DNA of 64,000 bases from Stenopsyche tienmushanensis (lineage: Eukaryota; Arthropoda; Insecta; Trichoptera; Stenopsychidae), in assembly GCA_008973525.1 (NCBI GenBank), contig WACJ01000009.1, forward strand, positions 1,487,033 to 1,551,032, read 5' to 3'. Below, in pieces: positions 1-13,038 of the stretch (position 1 is its first letter; each line of letters starts with the position of its first letter). A model generated the notes under the pieces. It saw only the letters and a list, made by a program, of their open reading frames with translations, did no database searches and was not told the DNA's origin. Made by a program: the position numbers and the translations under genes.

Positions 1-1648
1 CAATCAAAACGTAGAGCCCGCTCTAAAGAGAGACGTAATTCAATTAATATGCGGTTTTTCATCAATTGTGTAATGTATAACGAGTGAGTATTTAGGATAT
101 TTGCAGAGAGGGAGGCTGTTATTCGTAGAAATCAGGAGCAGAGCGGGCACTTCTGGAGAGAGGAGATCCTTAATTGGGAGAGCGCTAATTGGCTCAACCC
201 ACCCAGCGATCCCGGCGAGTGGCTCTAGTATTACTGCCAATTATCAACTAATTAGGGAAGCTTCTCTTGTTTCACTAGTCACCTGACCTGGCCCCTGGCT
301 CCCGCAGGGCCTCCACCGACCCCACCGCCTCCCCATATGCCTACTCATCCATACAATTACTTGACTGAACAAACAATCAAAATTCGTCTACATACAACAT
401 CGAGCCACGATCCCCGACCTGAAAGGCTCAACATCAAATTCGAAAACAAAAGGCCATTCATACGGATACCTCTTCATTTGGAACCTTTGAAAACCAATAA
501 CCTGACGAATAATATTAGCCTTGGCGATCGACCCAAATTCATTTCATATTTTGATTCAAAGCTGCCAATCGCTCGAATCTACCTAATCCCATTAAAATTT
601 TAATAGCACTCAAAATAGCATTGTTATTATTAAATTGAAATCCTTTTCTAAATGTAAATATTAAATCGATAGCATCACAAAGCATTTTATCTAAAAATAA
701 TCTTTATTTTTGATAGATCTATTGTTCATTCTAAGATTGTAGATAAAGTTAACCAAAACATATGTTTGTCTTATAATCGAAAAAAATCGGTTTTTCTTAT
801 AATCGAGTAAAAATGTATAGTTAACCCTTTGGTAAGTATGCACGCACATGCTGCGGGCAGTGCTCTATTATCAATGTCGTGCCTCTATTTCTAATGCAAT
901 TTCAAATGATCTTCTCGCAATCTCAACATTATATTTTATCTTTTTGTCATGTTTTAATCAAGTTTTACGATCATATTAGGTAAATTGAAAAGTAATAAAT
1001 AAAAAAATATATCATTTTCTATTACCTGTTGATGACGTAAAGTTAATTTTCAATTCTCTTTTTTACTTCTCCAACATTGCTGATTTTTTTTTGCGAATTG
1101 CTGAACTTTTACTCTAACGATTTGAAAAGGTTATTACCCAATTGGAATAGGATTAGGTAGAATTTCAAATCAAAGAAAGTGTGCTGCTTCTATTGTTGAT
1201 TTCGACATCTTTCCCCTGATAGATATTTTTTTACAAAAAAATGAAATTTACAAACTAACTCATCGAAAAAGATCTTTACCTAATACATACTAATCACTCT
1301 CGGAATGTGTGCTACGAAAATTATCCGACTGATCAAAGTGTTAAAGCGGTTGATACGAAATGATACGTCAGATTTTTTAGTTCAGTTATAGAACTGATTG
1401 TGCTAAGGAATAAGCTGGAAATATTATTTTCAGATAGGCTGGACAATTTGACGGGGAAATCTTAAATTATCCATCTTAAACTGGAAAGACTACCTATTAT
1501 GGATGCAAAGCGGCTGAAAGAAGGAAATCCTAAATATGAACCCCATAATGATCCATTCATGATGAACCCGTATTTAACACAAGGAACAAACAGTTATTAA
1601 CATTTGATTCACCATGAAATAATCCCAAAAGTTTCTTTTGTTTTCGTA
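1..1648. other. AT-rich region without a recognised gene
   Basis: No coding, RNA or repeat feature could be supported. Short open frames, including one of 88 codons at 337-603, have no recognisable motif and biased AT-rich composition. At 825-844 a TTAACCCTTTGG word resembles the terminus of a piggyBac-type element, but no partner end was found. Confidence 0.5.
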
Positions 1649-1802
1649 TTAACCCCTACGGGAGTACTATCGGAGACCCTCCGTAACCCCCTCCACTATT
1701 CAGAAAGAGCACTCTTGCACATTGAAGCTCGGAGACAGACAGATACAGAGAGAACTTAGCGTAATTCGGTAGACTGAAACGGAGAGCATCCTCGCATGCA
1801 TC
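1649..1802 (-). mobile_element. piggyBac-like MITE, 3' fragment (copy P4)
   Basis: On the minus strand this matches the 3' third of the MITE best seen at 39373-39824. It has the same TTAA terminus followed by CCCCTACGGGAGTACTA, the stretch around GAGTGCTCTTTC and CACATTGA, and the run of tctgtctc-like words. It stops near 1802, so the other end is missing. TTAA at the border is the known target of the piggyBac superfamily; the assignment rests on that and on the terminal CCC motif. Confidence 0.6.
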
Positions 1803-2871
1803 GTTAAGCCATTAATGCCAGACTTATCAATACACCTGATAGTCTGCCATGGGAAAGTATTATCAATAATAAGAAGTATAGTTCAAATATAAATTTGTGT
1901 TGGCCTTCTCTGTAGTTTATTTTTAAAAAACCTAAGCGGTACAATGCATACATTAATATGTATGTAATTTAATCAGGAGGTATTTCAAATAATTGCACAT
2001 CTCTAAATATCAACAGGTTTTCCTGACCCACCGCCGGATAGCATGCATTTAGTTTGATCCCCAGATACTTAATTATAGTTCTACGGTTATTTTCAAATAA
2101 ATAAACGATATTCAACCGCGTCATGCGCATTGAGAAAGCGTTGGGGTATTAGGTACCCCACGCGTATCATTAAGTCAAAGACTCGCATCCGTTGTCGTAG
2201 GTCTCATGATTGAAGCAGATTAGCTACAATAGTCGGTTATGCAAGTGACGGTCGTTATAACATCTCTGGATCGTTTCCTCTCACCTTTTCACTGCGCATA
2301 AACAGCCCGGTTTTTGCATAAGCAGGGCCGCTCCACTGCATGTGCAGTTTGCACCGTAGTTTGCACATGCAGCCTTCTAACAGACACGCACCGTGCCCTA
2401 CAATGAAACACGTTTAATTAAGATTAATTTTGTGATATTTTGCGCTTGTGTATATTACTTTATTGCTTTATTACGCTGGAACTTGATGCATAAAGTTGTT
2501 CACACGAACGCTGAATGAATGCATGCTTTTTTGCTCTAATTAGGTAAAATATTGCGGAATCTTCCGGTTTCCTGGATCGTGACAGCCGGTTCTGAAATTG
2601 TACTGAATTTTTACACTGAATTTTTTGCACAAAAATGTTTAGCCCTTTTGTTATTATATAAACACGTTCAAAAATCCGCGAAAAGAAATATGCTAAAGAA
2701 ACGAGTATTACGATTTAAGATATTAGGGTAACCCGAAAGAACTCGAAAATTTTGAGATCTTATGTTTGAACTCAGTTTTGTGTTTAGAAAATGTGATGGA
2801 AATAACTTTGTAAATTATTTATTTTATAGAACTAATGTTAAACTATTTTTTTGTGCAACAGTTTTTTTGCA
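1803..2871. other. AT-rich region, nothing recognised
   Basis: No gene or known repeat family was seen on either strand. The stretch 2280-2400 is slightly richer in GC but has no open frame of note. Confidence 0.4.
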
Positions 2872-3246
2872 GATGTTGCTGGACGAATGGATAGAGAATA
2901 GACGGGCGTCAAATAGAAAGAATTTCTTCTCTAAATAACTATTTATTCCATACAAGAGAAAGAGAGAGATCTGGCCGCAGGAGGGACGACCTCCCGCAGC
3001 CAAGGCTAACCGACGACTCTTCCGACTCCCGCCTCCTGCGCGTCGCTATCCAACCGGCAACGGTGCACGCGCAAGAAGCGATCGTTCGGTATGCAGGTGC
3101 AATGTCTCCGCAGGGCCACAAGAGATGGCGCTGTTAAAATAATACATTGCATCTGAAGAGAGACGGAAGATGTCACTCTGGCGGATTAAATCTGCTCAGA
3201 TTAACAGCGCTACTACGTGGTGATGATAAATCGCCCACGCTACACA
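2872..3246 (-). repeat. Family A repeat, copy A1
   Basis: Nearly complete copy of a dispersed element of about 380 bp. In element orientation it starts TGTAGCGTGGGCGATTTA, continues through a GC-rich core (cagcgccatctcttgtggcc, then ttgcgcgtgcaccgttgcc), a CT-rich tract, a GGAATAAATAGTTATTTAG block and ends near ATTCGTCCAGCAACATC. The internal palindrome present in other copies is damaged here on one arm. The class is unknown: no terminal inverted repeats, A-tail or target duplication was found, so solo LTR or SINE are both possible. Confidence 0.75.
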
Positions 3247-4925
3247 ATCATTAATAGTATGTATCACGTAGTTAACCGTCGCAGTGGTGGCTACCTCTTT
3301 GCCTATCCGTTTAAGATAGACCCCAAAGCAGCCAGTTAAGTTATCACTTCTTAAAAAAATATATTTTGTCTTAATAACGAGGGTCGATGTGATACTTCTA
3401 ATAGAAATTACCCCTATAAAAGTTTACTACTACACTAGTTTGAAATAAATCCGACACCCAGTACCACATTTTCTGCATTATAGCACTAATTGTGAAGAAT
3501 CTGTATACTAAGCGTCCCACCTAAAGTGTGTTAACACATTTGTTGATACGGCCAAAACTTTTTCCACAAACCAGATTTGCATCCGAATCTTTATAAAAAT
3601 AATTAAAGCTCTAATCTACGACTATTATACTGATTCATGGTTTATTACTACTCCTCAATTAAATTCTCATAAACTACAATGTTGCAGAAAATAGACGTTC
3701 CGTAACTAAACGCGCAACACTTGAATATAAGGAAATGCATAATTCAATTGAAACGTCGACCAGTCAATCGAGAAAACACCAACACGTCCTACACTTTCAT
3801 CCAATTAATTAAATTTAAAAAAAACATATCACATCACCGGGATAATGAATTACGCCCTGACATTTCATTAGGAAGCGCGCCCTACAAAAATTACATTAGG
3901 TTTTTGCTCAATTATTCTTGAATGCCCACACAGGTGGTTATTCATTTCATGTCCAATTCAACTCAATACGGACCCTCCGTGGGTTATCAGGCCACCCTGT
4001 GCCACCCCCATCGCCACGGGCCCACCCAATTACTAAAGTGGCTGTTACCGTGTGCTGTTGCCCCGGCCAGGGATGTGGCATAAAGCATCGCGTGTTTTAT
4101 TTAAGACGGTAAGCTTCCCGGTCCCAAGTTTTCGACTAAAATTTTATATTTAGAATGACATATTTGATCATGCTAATATAATTAAATTTTAAAACACATC
4201 CCTTACCGAAAAAAAATCAAGAATTTATTAGCCAAGCGGTGGTCAAACTATTCACAACTGTCTTATTTCAATCCAATGCATGCTTACAAAAAATAAATAT
4301 GTACATTTTTTAAAGCGCTTAATGTATATTAATAATCTTGCATTTAAATAAAAATACGTAAAATTGAATAGAATTCTTGCCATGTGTATTTTAACATTGT
4401 GCGTATGGCGAGGCATTGTATGATTTAAACGGCATGTATACTTGTGGCTTGCGGTGAAAAGTGGGTACTGTACAATACAATCCTAGGGGGAACACAATGA
4501 CTTTATACGAATCAACTACCTGTTTGCACCCCTAAATCATCAAATAACAATGAAGAGATCCTTTTCTATTGCGGTGTGATATCATGGTAAGAATAATTCA
4601 TTTTGAATTGCTTGAATTTAATTTGACAATTACCACAGTAGAATGCACTATGCAAAAACAAACACATTTAGTCAGTAACAAACATATAATACTATTCCGC
4701 AAAATGAACACAAGATGAAATAATGGAGCCTAATTTAGTGCTGCATTATTCAACCGTTCATAGATGGCCCTGCCCGATTTGATAATTTGTTTCAGTATGA
4801 AATTTTTTAGCGGCAGGAAACAAGGATAAATCTGGATCATGATGATCGATTGGAAAAAATCATGTCAAAAGGTAAAAAATGATCTGTTTTTCATTCGGAC
4901 CGCGGTAAAACCGAACAATAGGTTG
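3247..4925. other. Region without a recognised gene; one GC-rich patch
   Basis: No supported gene. About 3960-4110 is distinctly richer in GC than its surroundings (ccaccctgtgccacccccat and ccccggccagggatgtggca). It could be a conserved non-coding block or a decayed repeat; no protein motif is visible in it. Confidence 0.4.
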
Positions 4926-5140
4926 AAGGTGGTCAGGTGTTGACTCTTTTGCCTTAAATATTTTATTTAATTTGCCAAGAGAGAGGTTACAACTAGGAGC
5001 CTGCGAGAAGGACATCTTCCCGCAGCCAAGGCTATTCAACGATTGTGCATCACTACAGGAAGCAAAGCGGTACACGCGCAAGAATTTCTAGTGTCGTTAA
5101 CAAGACGCAATATGTCCGCAAGAAGACAGAAGATTTCACT
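4926..5140 (-). repeat. Family A-related repeat, diverged subfamily, copy A5
   Basis: It shares the AAGGACATCTTCCCGCAGCC block and the acacgcgcaagaat and gtcgttaacaagacgcaat blocks with the copy at 17916-18115, and more loosely the tctctctggccgcaggagg... core of family A. It abuts the tail of the R1-II fragment at 5151. The border is approximate. Confidence 0.55.
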
Positions 5141-5150
5141 GGTTTTTTTT

Positions 5151-6014
5151 CCTGTGGGCGAGGAATCTTCACAAGACACCCAGAGAATCTGGGTAGTGTA
5201 GGATTCACGATTTTTCGGTCGTGCCTACCCACTAAACCTCCCTCGTATCCTTCTCTGTCCCCCTGGTATTGTTTTCTACATTGCTTCAGGAGGACAGATA
5301 GTCTGGCCTTGGGTGATTGGCCCTATTCTATTGTTGGAGAGGCTGTTGCGCTCTGCGTCTCTCTCTTTCACTGCCCTCTTTGGCGCTGAATATCTCTTGT
5401 ACGTATTCGCGCCAAAAGTCCCAGTTCTTCTTGCTTTCCATCATGCTGTGGACCATGTTGTCAACGTTGAGCTCGGCCACCCCGAGTGTTTGTTTCAGCA
5501 GTTTTCTCTGGGGTGCCCAAGCCTCACAGCCAATAATGGTGTGCTCTGCGTCGTCAACCTCCACTTGGCAGTGTTGGCACGTAGCGGATGGTTCTTTGCC
5601 AATCCGCTTCAGGTACGCACCGAAGCATCCGTGCCCAGTGAGCGCCTGCGTCAAGCGGTAGGTTGCTTCACCGTGTTCCCGGGCCCTCCACCGATTTATG
5701 ACGATGGGTCCATCTTCCCTTGCTGGACTGATCCCATCTCCGTTGCCAGGCTTCCCTCAGTTTCTGGTCATGTTCATTGCGACTTTTAGGATTTTCGTAG
5801 TCCAAGGCCTTTTTCTTTGCTTGGAGGTCCAGCGGGGGTATTCCAGCGATCACGAGCACCGCTTCTTCAGATACAGTTCTGCGGCGGTGACTCCTAGGAG
5901 CGCTCCCTGCCGCTGGACTCCAGCCAGCTTCCTTCTGTAGCTTTTGTGTCTGAGCGACTCATACCATATCGGGGCTCCGTACAGAAGGATCGAGTGTATT
6001 ACCTCGTTTATGAG
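5151..6014 (-). pseudogene. R1-II non-LTR retrotransposon, ORF2 3' fragment (copy A)
   Basis: This is the C-terminal third of a reverse-transcriptase polyprotein from an R1-group LINE, read on the minus strand and broken by frameshifts. The longest intact piece (5328-5654) carries LTGHGCFGAYLKRIGKEPS followed by a CCHC of the form CQHC-8-H-4-C, the same arrangement as in the intact R1-I element at 24436-24600. The retained upstream part includes VIHSILLYGAPIWYESL-like and WQRRWDQSSKGRWTH motifs. Catalytic RT and endonuclease domains are absent. The 3' end is a short A-run near 5145-5151. It is a dead, 5'-truncated copy. Confidence 0.85.
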
Positions 6015-6017
6015 ATG

Positions 6018-6064
6018 TCACTGTTAATTTAACACATTATGCCTGAAGGAGGACAGAAATATCG
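6018..6064 (-). repeat. Family A fragment
   Basis: About 45 bases (gttaatttaacacattatgcctgaaggaggacag) match the 5' part of family A in minus orientation, wedged between the R1-II fragment and an X copy. It is short, so the call is tentative. Confidence 0.4.
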
Positions 6065-6065
6065 G

Positions 6066-6630
6066 ATAGCGCTGCTGTGTGATCTGACCCGGGTGCCCCC
6101 GAACTAGCCACACAAAACTTCTACCATATTTTTTTCAATCCCCGGGAGACACTGCGCACAGAGCTTCCAGGCATCCACCTTTTTCACTCAGCGCTCTCCA
6201 GAGGAGGCGAAGCTCCACAAAGAAGATCAACTTCACACTACGTACATTCAAAGGTGCGAGACTACTAATGCGAGGTCACTGTAACCACGAGTTCAACCTC
6301 AGTTTAGAAGGGACTATAGCAGATGACGTACTGCAGGTACTACCCCTTCCCCATGGTACTCGTATTACTTTGATGCAGTTGCATTTGATACAGATTCCTC
6401 CTTTACCTTCCTGCAATCGACAGTTCCACATTCGACTTTACGGGTGCACAACACTGCTTAGGTTGCTCATCCAGCTCACGTTAGCTGGGCCACTCCAGCA
6501 ACGTTTGATGAGCAAAGTGTCGAAGTTGCTTTCCTCCACCTCTACTCTACATCGTTACTCCATAGGTTTGACTGTTATCCACGGGTATAGGGTTCCCCCT
6601 CACTTCTGGGGTTTTATGGATAGGAGCCAT
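6066..6630 (+). repeat. Family X repeat, copy X1
   Basis: It carries the X landmarks in order: ctgctgtgtgatctgac, ccacgagttcaacctcagtt, gcagatgacgtactgcagg, cccatggtactcgtat, caatcgacagttccac, gctgggccactccagcaacg, gatgagcaaa, cacgggtatagggttccccc and gggttttatgg. The middle is shortened compared with 16044-16717. It has no coding capacity of its own. Confidence 0.75.
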
Positions 6631-8364
6631 TCGAAGGACAGAAAAATGTGACGATGTGGAATCTGGCATCTTCGCAAATCAACAGCGGTTTGTGTAGGGA
6701 TGCTATTTCACCTATGCAACTTTGCAATAAAAGGGATTGCTAAAAGCCACCTCAAAAACTATTTTAACAACCGACTCTATCGAACCGGTTCGATCTTGCG
6801 TGGGTTCGCTATATTTTTTACAAACGTCATTATACAGCAATTTTCCTTCTCCATCTGTGTTATTAACATTTTTAACATCAAACTAGTCCTTTCAGTTTAA
6901 AAAATACAAGTCATAGACCATGCTCTGTTAAAGTAAAATAACTCATGCTTTCATAATGCAGATTTTAATTACGAAAAAATAAAGTTTACCCAAAGATACA
7001 TAATGTGGGTATAATTATTCACCCGCTTTTGGAAAATGATTGTACATGTAGATTGCGTTATAATTAAAGTAATCCTCGTGTATTGTTGAAGAAGTTAATT
7101 ATATCCTGCATATTAAATAATGCTATTTCGCCTCAGAGCAGCGCACAAAGTAGAAGATGAAGAGCTCCCCCTCCATCTAAGCTTTCCAATTTTGATGCCA
7201 TTATCTTAGAATTAGTTTTTCCTCCTGTGTTTTGTGCCGATGCTTGATGGTGTGGATCGAGGGGGTGGGTGAAAGACTGGCGCGTAAAATATAGTGTGGG
7301 GGTGGGAGCCCGTAACGCAATCATCAAATTGCTCTTATTTGATTACCCCCATGGAACCCCCCCCCCCACCCGGGCGTGTATACCGACTGCGGCTTATTTC
7401 ATTTTTTTAATGCCAGAGTCTGTTTTTCGTAAGTTATCGCCGTGGTCGAGGGGATGAAACGCTACAGTAATACGCTAATGGTCCATGCCCGTAATATTCA
7501 ATAATTCAACCTCAATGTTATGGAGAAGAAAATAAAATTACCGTTCGTGTTTCCTTTCATTATTTCTCTCTTTGCTTTATTAAAAATTTTATTGCAAAAA
7601 ATGGCGTAGATACACTCAAACTTCCCCAATCAATTGCTGGAGTGGATTACTATGGTACATAGCAAAAGCTTGAATGCGTCTTACCCTTACTTTGTATTGA
7701 TGATATTATTTTCCATAAAATCACACAACATAAAAGCAAAATAAATGTTTAATCACGATCTATCATCAACTTGCTTAGCAAGAGCAGGACTACCACTAAA
7801 TCTCTAATTCTACTACCTACTTACATACATTCTTTCTACTGTGTTTTTGAGCGATCTTTGCGTGCAGTCCTCTTTAGTAGAGCGGATAACGATTCTCTAA
7901 GAATTGAAACATCCTGCTGTGGATGCTTCAAAAAACATTCAAACGATAAAACGGAGATCGGATACGAGTATAAAAAAGTTGCGGATAGCTAGTTTAGTCA
8001 ATTCGACTTTAAAATTCAACTTTCAATTCGATTCAAAATTTGAATTCGGATCGTAATTCTATGCTTGGTAACCGCTGCTGATCCGAAGTGTAAAATTAAC
8101 CATAAAGATGAAGACTTTGAAATTCGTTCCTTATTGAAGTCCTTTTCTCCGACGTTATGGATGACACGGCAGTTGTGGGTCTAAAAAATCTCGCCCTGAG
8201 GATTTCGTCACTTGTCGGAGGTGCTATGTGAGTACAGAATGTGATGAAGATAATTGGGCTCCGAAAATACGGCCAGGAGTCCTTTCTTACACTGGTGTCA
8301 GAAGTGTGATTCCAAAGAGAAATACCATCGCTATAAAGGCAATCACATCAACATCCTCCATACA
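6631..8364. other. AT-rich region, nothing recognised
   Basis: A short stretch at 6735-6770 (ttgctaaaagccacctcaaaaa) resembles the tail of the SINE candidate at 34328-34500. A poly-C run lies at 7359-7369. Weak open frames near 8160-8350 precede the piggyBac-like sequence but show no domain that could be confirmed. No gene is supported. Confidence 0.4.
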
Positions 8365-8680
8365 CCGACTATTTTCTGTCAGCTCCTAACAGCGTAAAAT
8401 AATCTTCAATTCGATGCGGAGTCAATTGTAAATAAACACTGTTGATAGCATACAAGACCACTTCATTTCTTTACATAAACAATACAAAAAAAACGATTCA
8501 TTTGCTCCTGCTTTACAAGGAAATGATAATTGGACAAAGACTCGTTCAACAAGCAGCGACGAACAGCAAGCAATTAAATAAATAAACACTGTTATTTCTT
8601 TGCGTAAATGTTCAAGAGTGCTCTTTCTGGTTAGTGGAGGGGGGTCCCATGGCCTGGGATAGTACTCTTTAAGGGGTTAA
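8365..8680 (+). mobile_element. piggyBac-like MITE, copy P3
   Basis: It is homologous to 28007-28562 and 39373-39824 over ttctgtcagctcctaacagc, gagtcaattgtaaataaaca, atttctttacataaacaata and gagtgctctttc. It ends agtactctttaaggggttaa with TTAA at 8677-8680, the expected 3' terminus. The 5' terminus is not recognisable, so it is either truncated or continues into a longer unidentified element upstream. Confidence 0.65.
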
Positions 8681-10257
8681 TCGAATTGTTTTCGGTGGTG
8701 TAAAATGAAATTTAAGCCAAAAAAAAGCAGGCACACAATGGCTCAATCACAGGGAAACATCATCCTCACAATCGAAAAGAGGACTCCAACTTCGAGTATG
8801 CTCCTCATCTAGTACACCTCTGTGCATGCGCAAGATTGTAATATGAACATGCAGAAAAAACCGATGGAGTCGACCGATAGTCTTGGCCGCAGAAAGATAT
8901 GTTCTTTCCGCATTTCAACTATACCCATATTTCTGTTCAGCTTCAGCGGTCCGTTCGTCCATCATGCAGAGCACGTGTTAGCAACCTGGGGGATTCTAAG
9001 TAACACTGTCATAAATTGCTGATATATCTGCTTCCATTCCATTCCGAATTAAATATGATTCGAAAGACTATTCCTGTTATATGTTATGTTTTAAAAAGTC
9101 TGTGAATTTGGACGAAACAAACAAAACCCTTTACCGTGCATGTCCATGATCTCTCAAATAGACCTTTGGTCTTTAATAAATATCAAATATATATATATAT
9201 ATAAGTCGTAGCAAGCTTGCAGCAGTATTTTAACATGATAATGGCGTATGCAGAATGCTTCGATCCGATTTATCCGAATTTTGATTTTGCGACGCTATTG
9301 CGAAAATTCAGCAGCGACTAGACCGGAAATCACGTTTGAGGAATTCGATAGGTTTCACTATATCCGGCTTGCTGTATAGCCGGTGTCTGGATTACAGATG
9401 TAGTACTTTCCTACGGTGAATTAACGAACGGAACACTGTATCAAAAAGGCTATTTAAGTTAGTGTGCGTCGTACAGGCCGCCTTTGTGCGCTTCGCATTA
9501 GTTTAATTAAATCTATTTCAACAACAAACTTTAATTAAATTCAAGTGTTGTGTAAGGAGAGAGAGCTTGCTGCACAGCCACTGTGCTTTGTTATACACTA
9601 GCTTTACTTTCTTCAGAAATAACTAACGTTCAAGTAATTATCAACACGCCGCCATACTCCCCGTCTGGGGGACGAGATGTGCCCCCATCGGCTAATCGAT
9701 GACATATATGACTATGCTAATTTCATCATCGTTTCCATATTTACGCGCTCAACCCTCCAACGTGTTGCTCTATTTGTAGCAGATATCGCTTCTAGTCACT
9801 TATTAAAGTGTCAAGATTCATCGCAAAAATAATTTATCAATTTTACAAAATCATTCGAGCATTTTATAGCACGCTTATTTGGTTCCGTGGGAACAGAATA
9901 TAATACCATCGAAAGATTTCCGTACAAATATTATACAAGCTCATTATTTAATCTATTAGCGATACCAACAAATTTGGGTCGTTGGACGTACATAAAACTC
10001 TATGGGAAACCATATAAATGAAACGATAAAGTATTGGGTATAACAGCTTAGATTCTGGAATTTCGTTGTAATGGTTCGGGATCAAATCCAAATTATGGAA
10101 ATAAATTCATCGTTCCAACAAATTTAGGAGATAATTTAAATTCAAGTTTAATTCGAACTGAAAAAGTAAACACAAAAGCAATTTTAAGTAAAAATTAATG
10201 ATAATTTCACCACTCAATCATAGATCCCACCAAAAATTCTTATATGAAAACCAAAAT
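8681..10257. other. Region without a recognised gene
   Basis: An AT microsatellite lies at 9187-9203. The words around catgtccatgatctctc at 9139-9158 recur at 34728-34747, and both sites lie upstream of an AT microsatellite, so a small degraded repeat is likely. No gene was supported. Copies A2 (10649-11019) and S1 (10258-10440) follow. Confidence 0.4.
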
Positions 10258-10440
10258 CAATTGTGTAATATATAATAAAATAGGCTAGCTGATGTAGTGG
10301 TTGCTTTATGCTACGTATAGATATACACAGTAGAGGCGGCGCGGCGCATGCGCGTAGCGTGTTTATTATATATGCGACAGAGACGGAAAGACTACAAACA
10401 ATGATCTCTCTCTTTCCAACCAACTGTCGTTTGCCTTTAC
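10258..10440 (+). repeat. tRNA-like SINE candidate S1, copy 1
   Basis: It begins TGTGTAATATATAATAAAAT, then agctgatgtagtggttgctttatgctacg, which resembles a Pol III A-box (TGGTGTAGTGG in the copy at 37775). A CpG-rich gcgcatgcgcgtagcgtg block and a tctctctttccaaccaactg block follow. The same order is seen at 37775, 41639 and 58038. No clear B-box or target duplication was found, so SINE is a hypothesis. Confidence 0.5.
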
Positions 10441-10648
10441 AAGTCTAAAATAATTTATTTAAAAAAAGTCTCATATGGAGATCGCCTTGTAATTGTACAC
10501 GAACAGGTCCTTTTCTACCTAAAATTCCTATTCAAATAATCTTATCTTGATTTAATCATATATGGATAAATAAATATAAATAAAATGCGCTTACGGATAT
10601 GGAACCTTAGGAAAATAATGATAATATTTGAGGATTCGTCCATTCAGA

Positions 10649-11019
10649 TCCGTTCTTCTATCGGGCCGTGATGTTGTTGGACGAATGTATGGGAATAGAT
10701 GGGCACCGAATAGAAAAAGTCTCTTTTCTAAATAAATATTTATTCCACACGAGAGAAAGAGAGATCTGGCTGCAGGAGGGACGACCTCCCGCAACCAAGG
10801 TTACTCGACGACTCTACCGACTCCCGCTTTCTGCGCGTCACTACTCAACCGGTAACGGTGCACGCGCAAGAAGCGATCCATCGGTACGCAGATGCAATGT
10901 CTCCGTAGGGTCACAAGAGATGGCGCTGTTAAAATAACACATTGCACATAAAGAGAGATGGAAGATGTCGCTTTTAACATCGCTACTACGTGGAGATGGT
11001 AAATCGCCCACACTACACA
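10649..11019 (-). repeat. Family A repeat, copy A2
   Basis: Full-length copy on the minus strand. It ends with the 3' extension cagcccgatagaagaacgga that also occurs in the copies at 56114 and 63261. The internal palindrome is reduced to a stub (agcgatgttaaaagcgacatc). The GC-rich core and the AATAAATA block are well kept. Confidence 0.8.
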
Positions 11020-11402
11020 TGCTTAATGAATTATTATTAATCATAATTTTCTATACACACTCTTTCCGGTCCTATGTCTTACTTATTTACTTACTTACTT
11101 CATTAGCTCAAAGTCTATGTATCTTCTTTCAAACAAATAACGCTGCTTTGCACTCAGTCGTTTAAATCAGGCATTTAAATAAGTTTAAAATTAGTAACGA
11201 AAATTAATCTAATCATGAATTAAAAATATTAGCGTTAGTTGTTGTTTCTTCTGAAGTGCAAGCAACCAATAAAAACAGCAAAAAATAATGTACCTATTTA
11301 CGAATCATCAAATCACATCACATTAGACCCGGATTTTAATGAAGAAATTCTGGTTTCTTTAAATGCAACACGAACCTTTAGGGTTCACAGCAGCATGATG
11401 AA

Positions 11403-11754
11403 TCATTCAATAAGTTCGTAGGATGATAAAATAGTCCATAAAATAGTTTTGGCCGATCATAAATTGAAATTGTGAGAGATTGTTGACACCATAAAGATGT
11501 CAAAAGGCACTGTGTTAACGATTTTGCATCAACATTTGTATATGATAAAGCTCTGTTCGAAGCGGGTACCGCGTTTGCTCACACTCAATAAGTCACTCAC
11601 GCTCTCCGTATTTTTGGATGCGCACCGTATTTCATTCGTCGATTATGTTGAGAAAAAAAGACCCATCAATAGTGAATATATTATAAGCAATTACGAAAAA
11701 ACAATCCCAAATAAAGAACTAAAAATGTGAAAAAATCCAAACGCCTATCAATGG
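11403..11754 (+). pseudogene. M1 mariner, internally deleted copy (M1a)
   Basis: This is a remnant of a Tc1/mariner transposase gene. The 5' inverted repeat TCATTCAATAAGTTCGTAGG is at 11403. The reading frame then gives ADHKLKL, a stop, SKGTVLTILHQHLYM and VPRLLT, which match the helix-turn-helix and linker of mariner transposases. After a deletion it jumps to FVDYVEKKRPINSEYI, which normally lies between the first and second catalytic aspartates. The TGDE-type first catalytic motif, HQDNAP and the C-terminus are missing. The 3' terminus is degraded. A shorter relative at 63111-63216 shares its 3' end. Confidence 0.75.
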
Positions 11755-12760
11755 ATATATAATGCTTTATATTATAATTGAGCATATTTATGGACGACGA
11801 CAACAATAATTCATGTCAACAACATTGTTAAGTTTAAAATAACCCCGCCGCAGATTTATCGGATTCCTCGCTGGGATTTAAGACGTCGAGTGCCAAAGGC
11901 CGTAGACATATTTTAATTTTGTAAGTGCTAATTAAAGCTTGCGGCTTTGAGGTCTCAGTCAATTGTTGTGGCCTGTCGGACGAGGTCTTGGTATTTCTCG
12001 GCGAATTTGGTCGATGTCCATAATGGCAATCAAGCAGCGGGGGGTGCCCAGGGTTATAATTTTTAATTGTGCTGCAATAACGGTCACGGAACGGTTACTT
12101 TTATTAACAGCAGGACTCTGGCGGTACTAAAGCACTTGAACAGTATCCTCATAAGTATCAGCGTTTTGCGGATGTATGCACTTTGATAAAGGGCAGAGTT
12201 CGCAAATGATGGCCTTTGGATGGGTGATCAAAATTCGATTATGCGCCCTTCGAGCATAAATTATCACTCCTCCGGATGACACGATAAAAAAATAATAGAT
12301 ATAAATGCAAAAAAAAATAGAAGAAAAATAACATTGCAAATTTGCATTGAATCTTGGAAGATTAGCGCAAATATTATCTGGGGGCAATTAAGACCCGCTT
12401 CGCGATGGACAGGTTATTGCGCTTTCTCACGGAAAAACGATTTGATGCAAATTTTATCTTATTACGAGTCTCTCCATTTTTCTTTACGACATATAATAAT
12501 GTGTCATAAATATGCATATAATCGTTCCTTCTATTTCATTCACTATTTAATTGACGAAGTCAACTCAATTAAAAGGCAATAAAAATTAAATTATCCGGTC
12601 TTAAAGTAAGACTGCCAATCAGATATGATCAGATTGTGCAAAACATTAAAAAACGAATTTTTACTGCTTATATCCCATATTGATGAATAAAATACAACTT
12701 TGAGGACATCGTACAATCTTTGTCGAAAATTGTGTATGCCTTTTAGTACGTGTATGTATG
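11755..12760. other. AT-rich region, nothing recognised
   Basis: No supported gene or repeat. About 11850-12060 is somewhat richer in GC. Open frames on both strands at 12127-12582 are low-complexity and lack motifs. Confidence 0.4.
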
Positions 12761-13001
12761 TGTAGCGTGAACGATTTACCATCCCCACATAATAGCTTAG
12801 CATCTTCTATCTCTCTCTTTATGTGCAATGTGTTATTTTAACAGCGCCATCTCTTGTAACCCTACGGAATCATTGCATCTGCATACTGATGGATCGCTTC
12901 TTGCGCGTGCACCGTTGCCGGTTGGGTAGTGACGCGCAGGAAGCGAGAGTCGGGAGAGTCGTCGGTTAGCCTTGGCTGCGGGAGGTCGTCCCTCCTGCAG
13001 T

Positions 13002-13038
<37 letters not shown>

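Noticed and set aside
337..603. Open frame of 88 codons on the plus strand as a possible gene
   Set aside because: It has no motif, domain or hydrophobic pattern, lies in AT-rich DNA and shows no splice or promoter context; probably chance.
8158..8350. C-terminal zinc-binding domain of a piggyBac transposase upstream of copy P3
   Set aside because: Some Cys codons occur in one frame, but stops and the lack of a recognisable cysteine pattern prevent a call.
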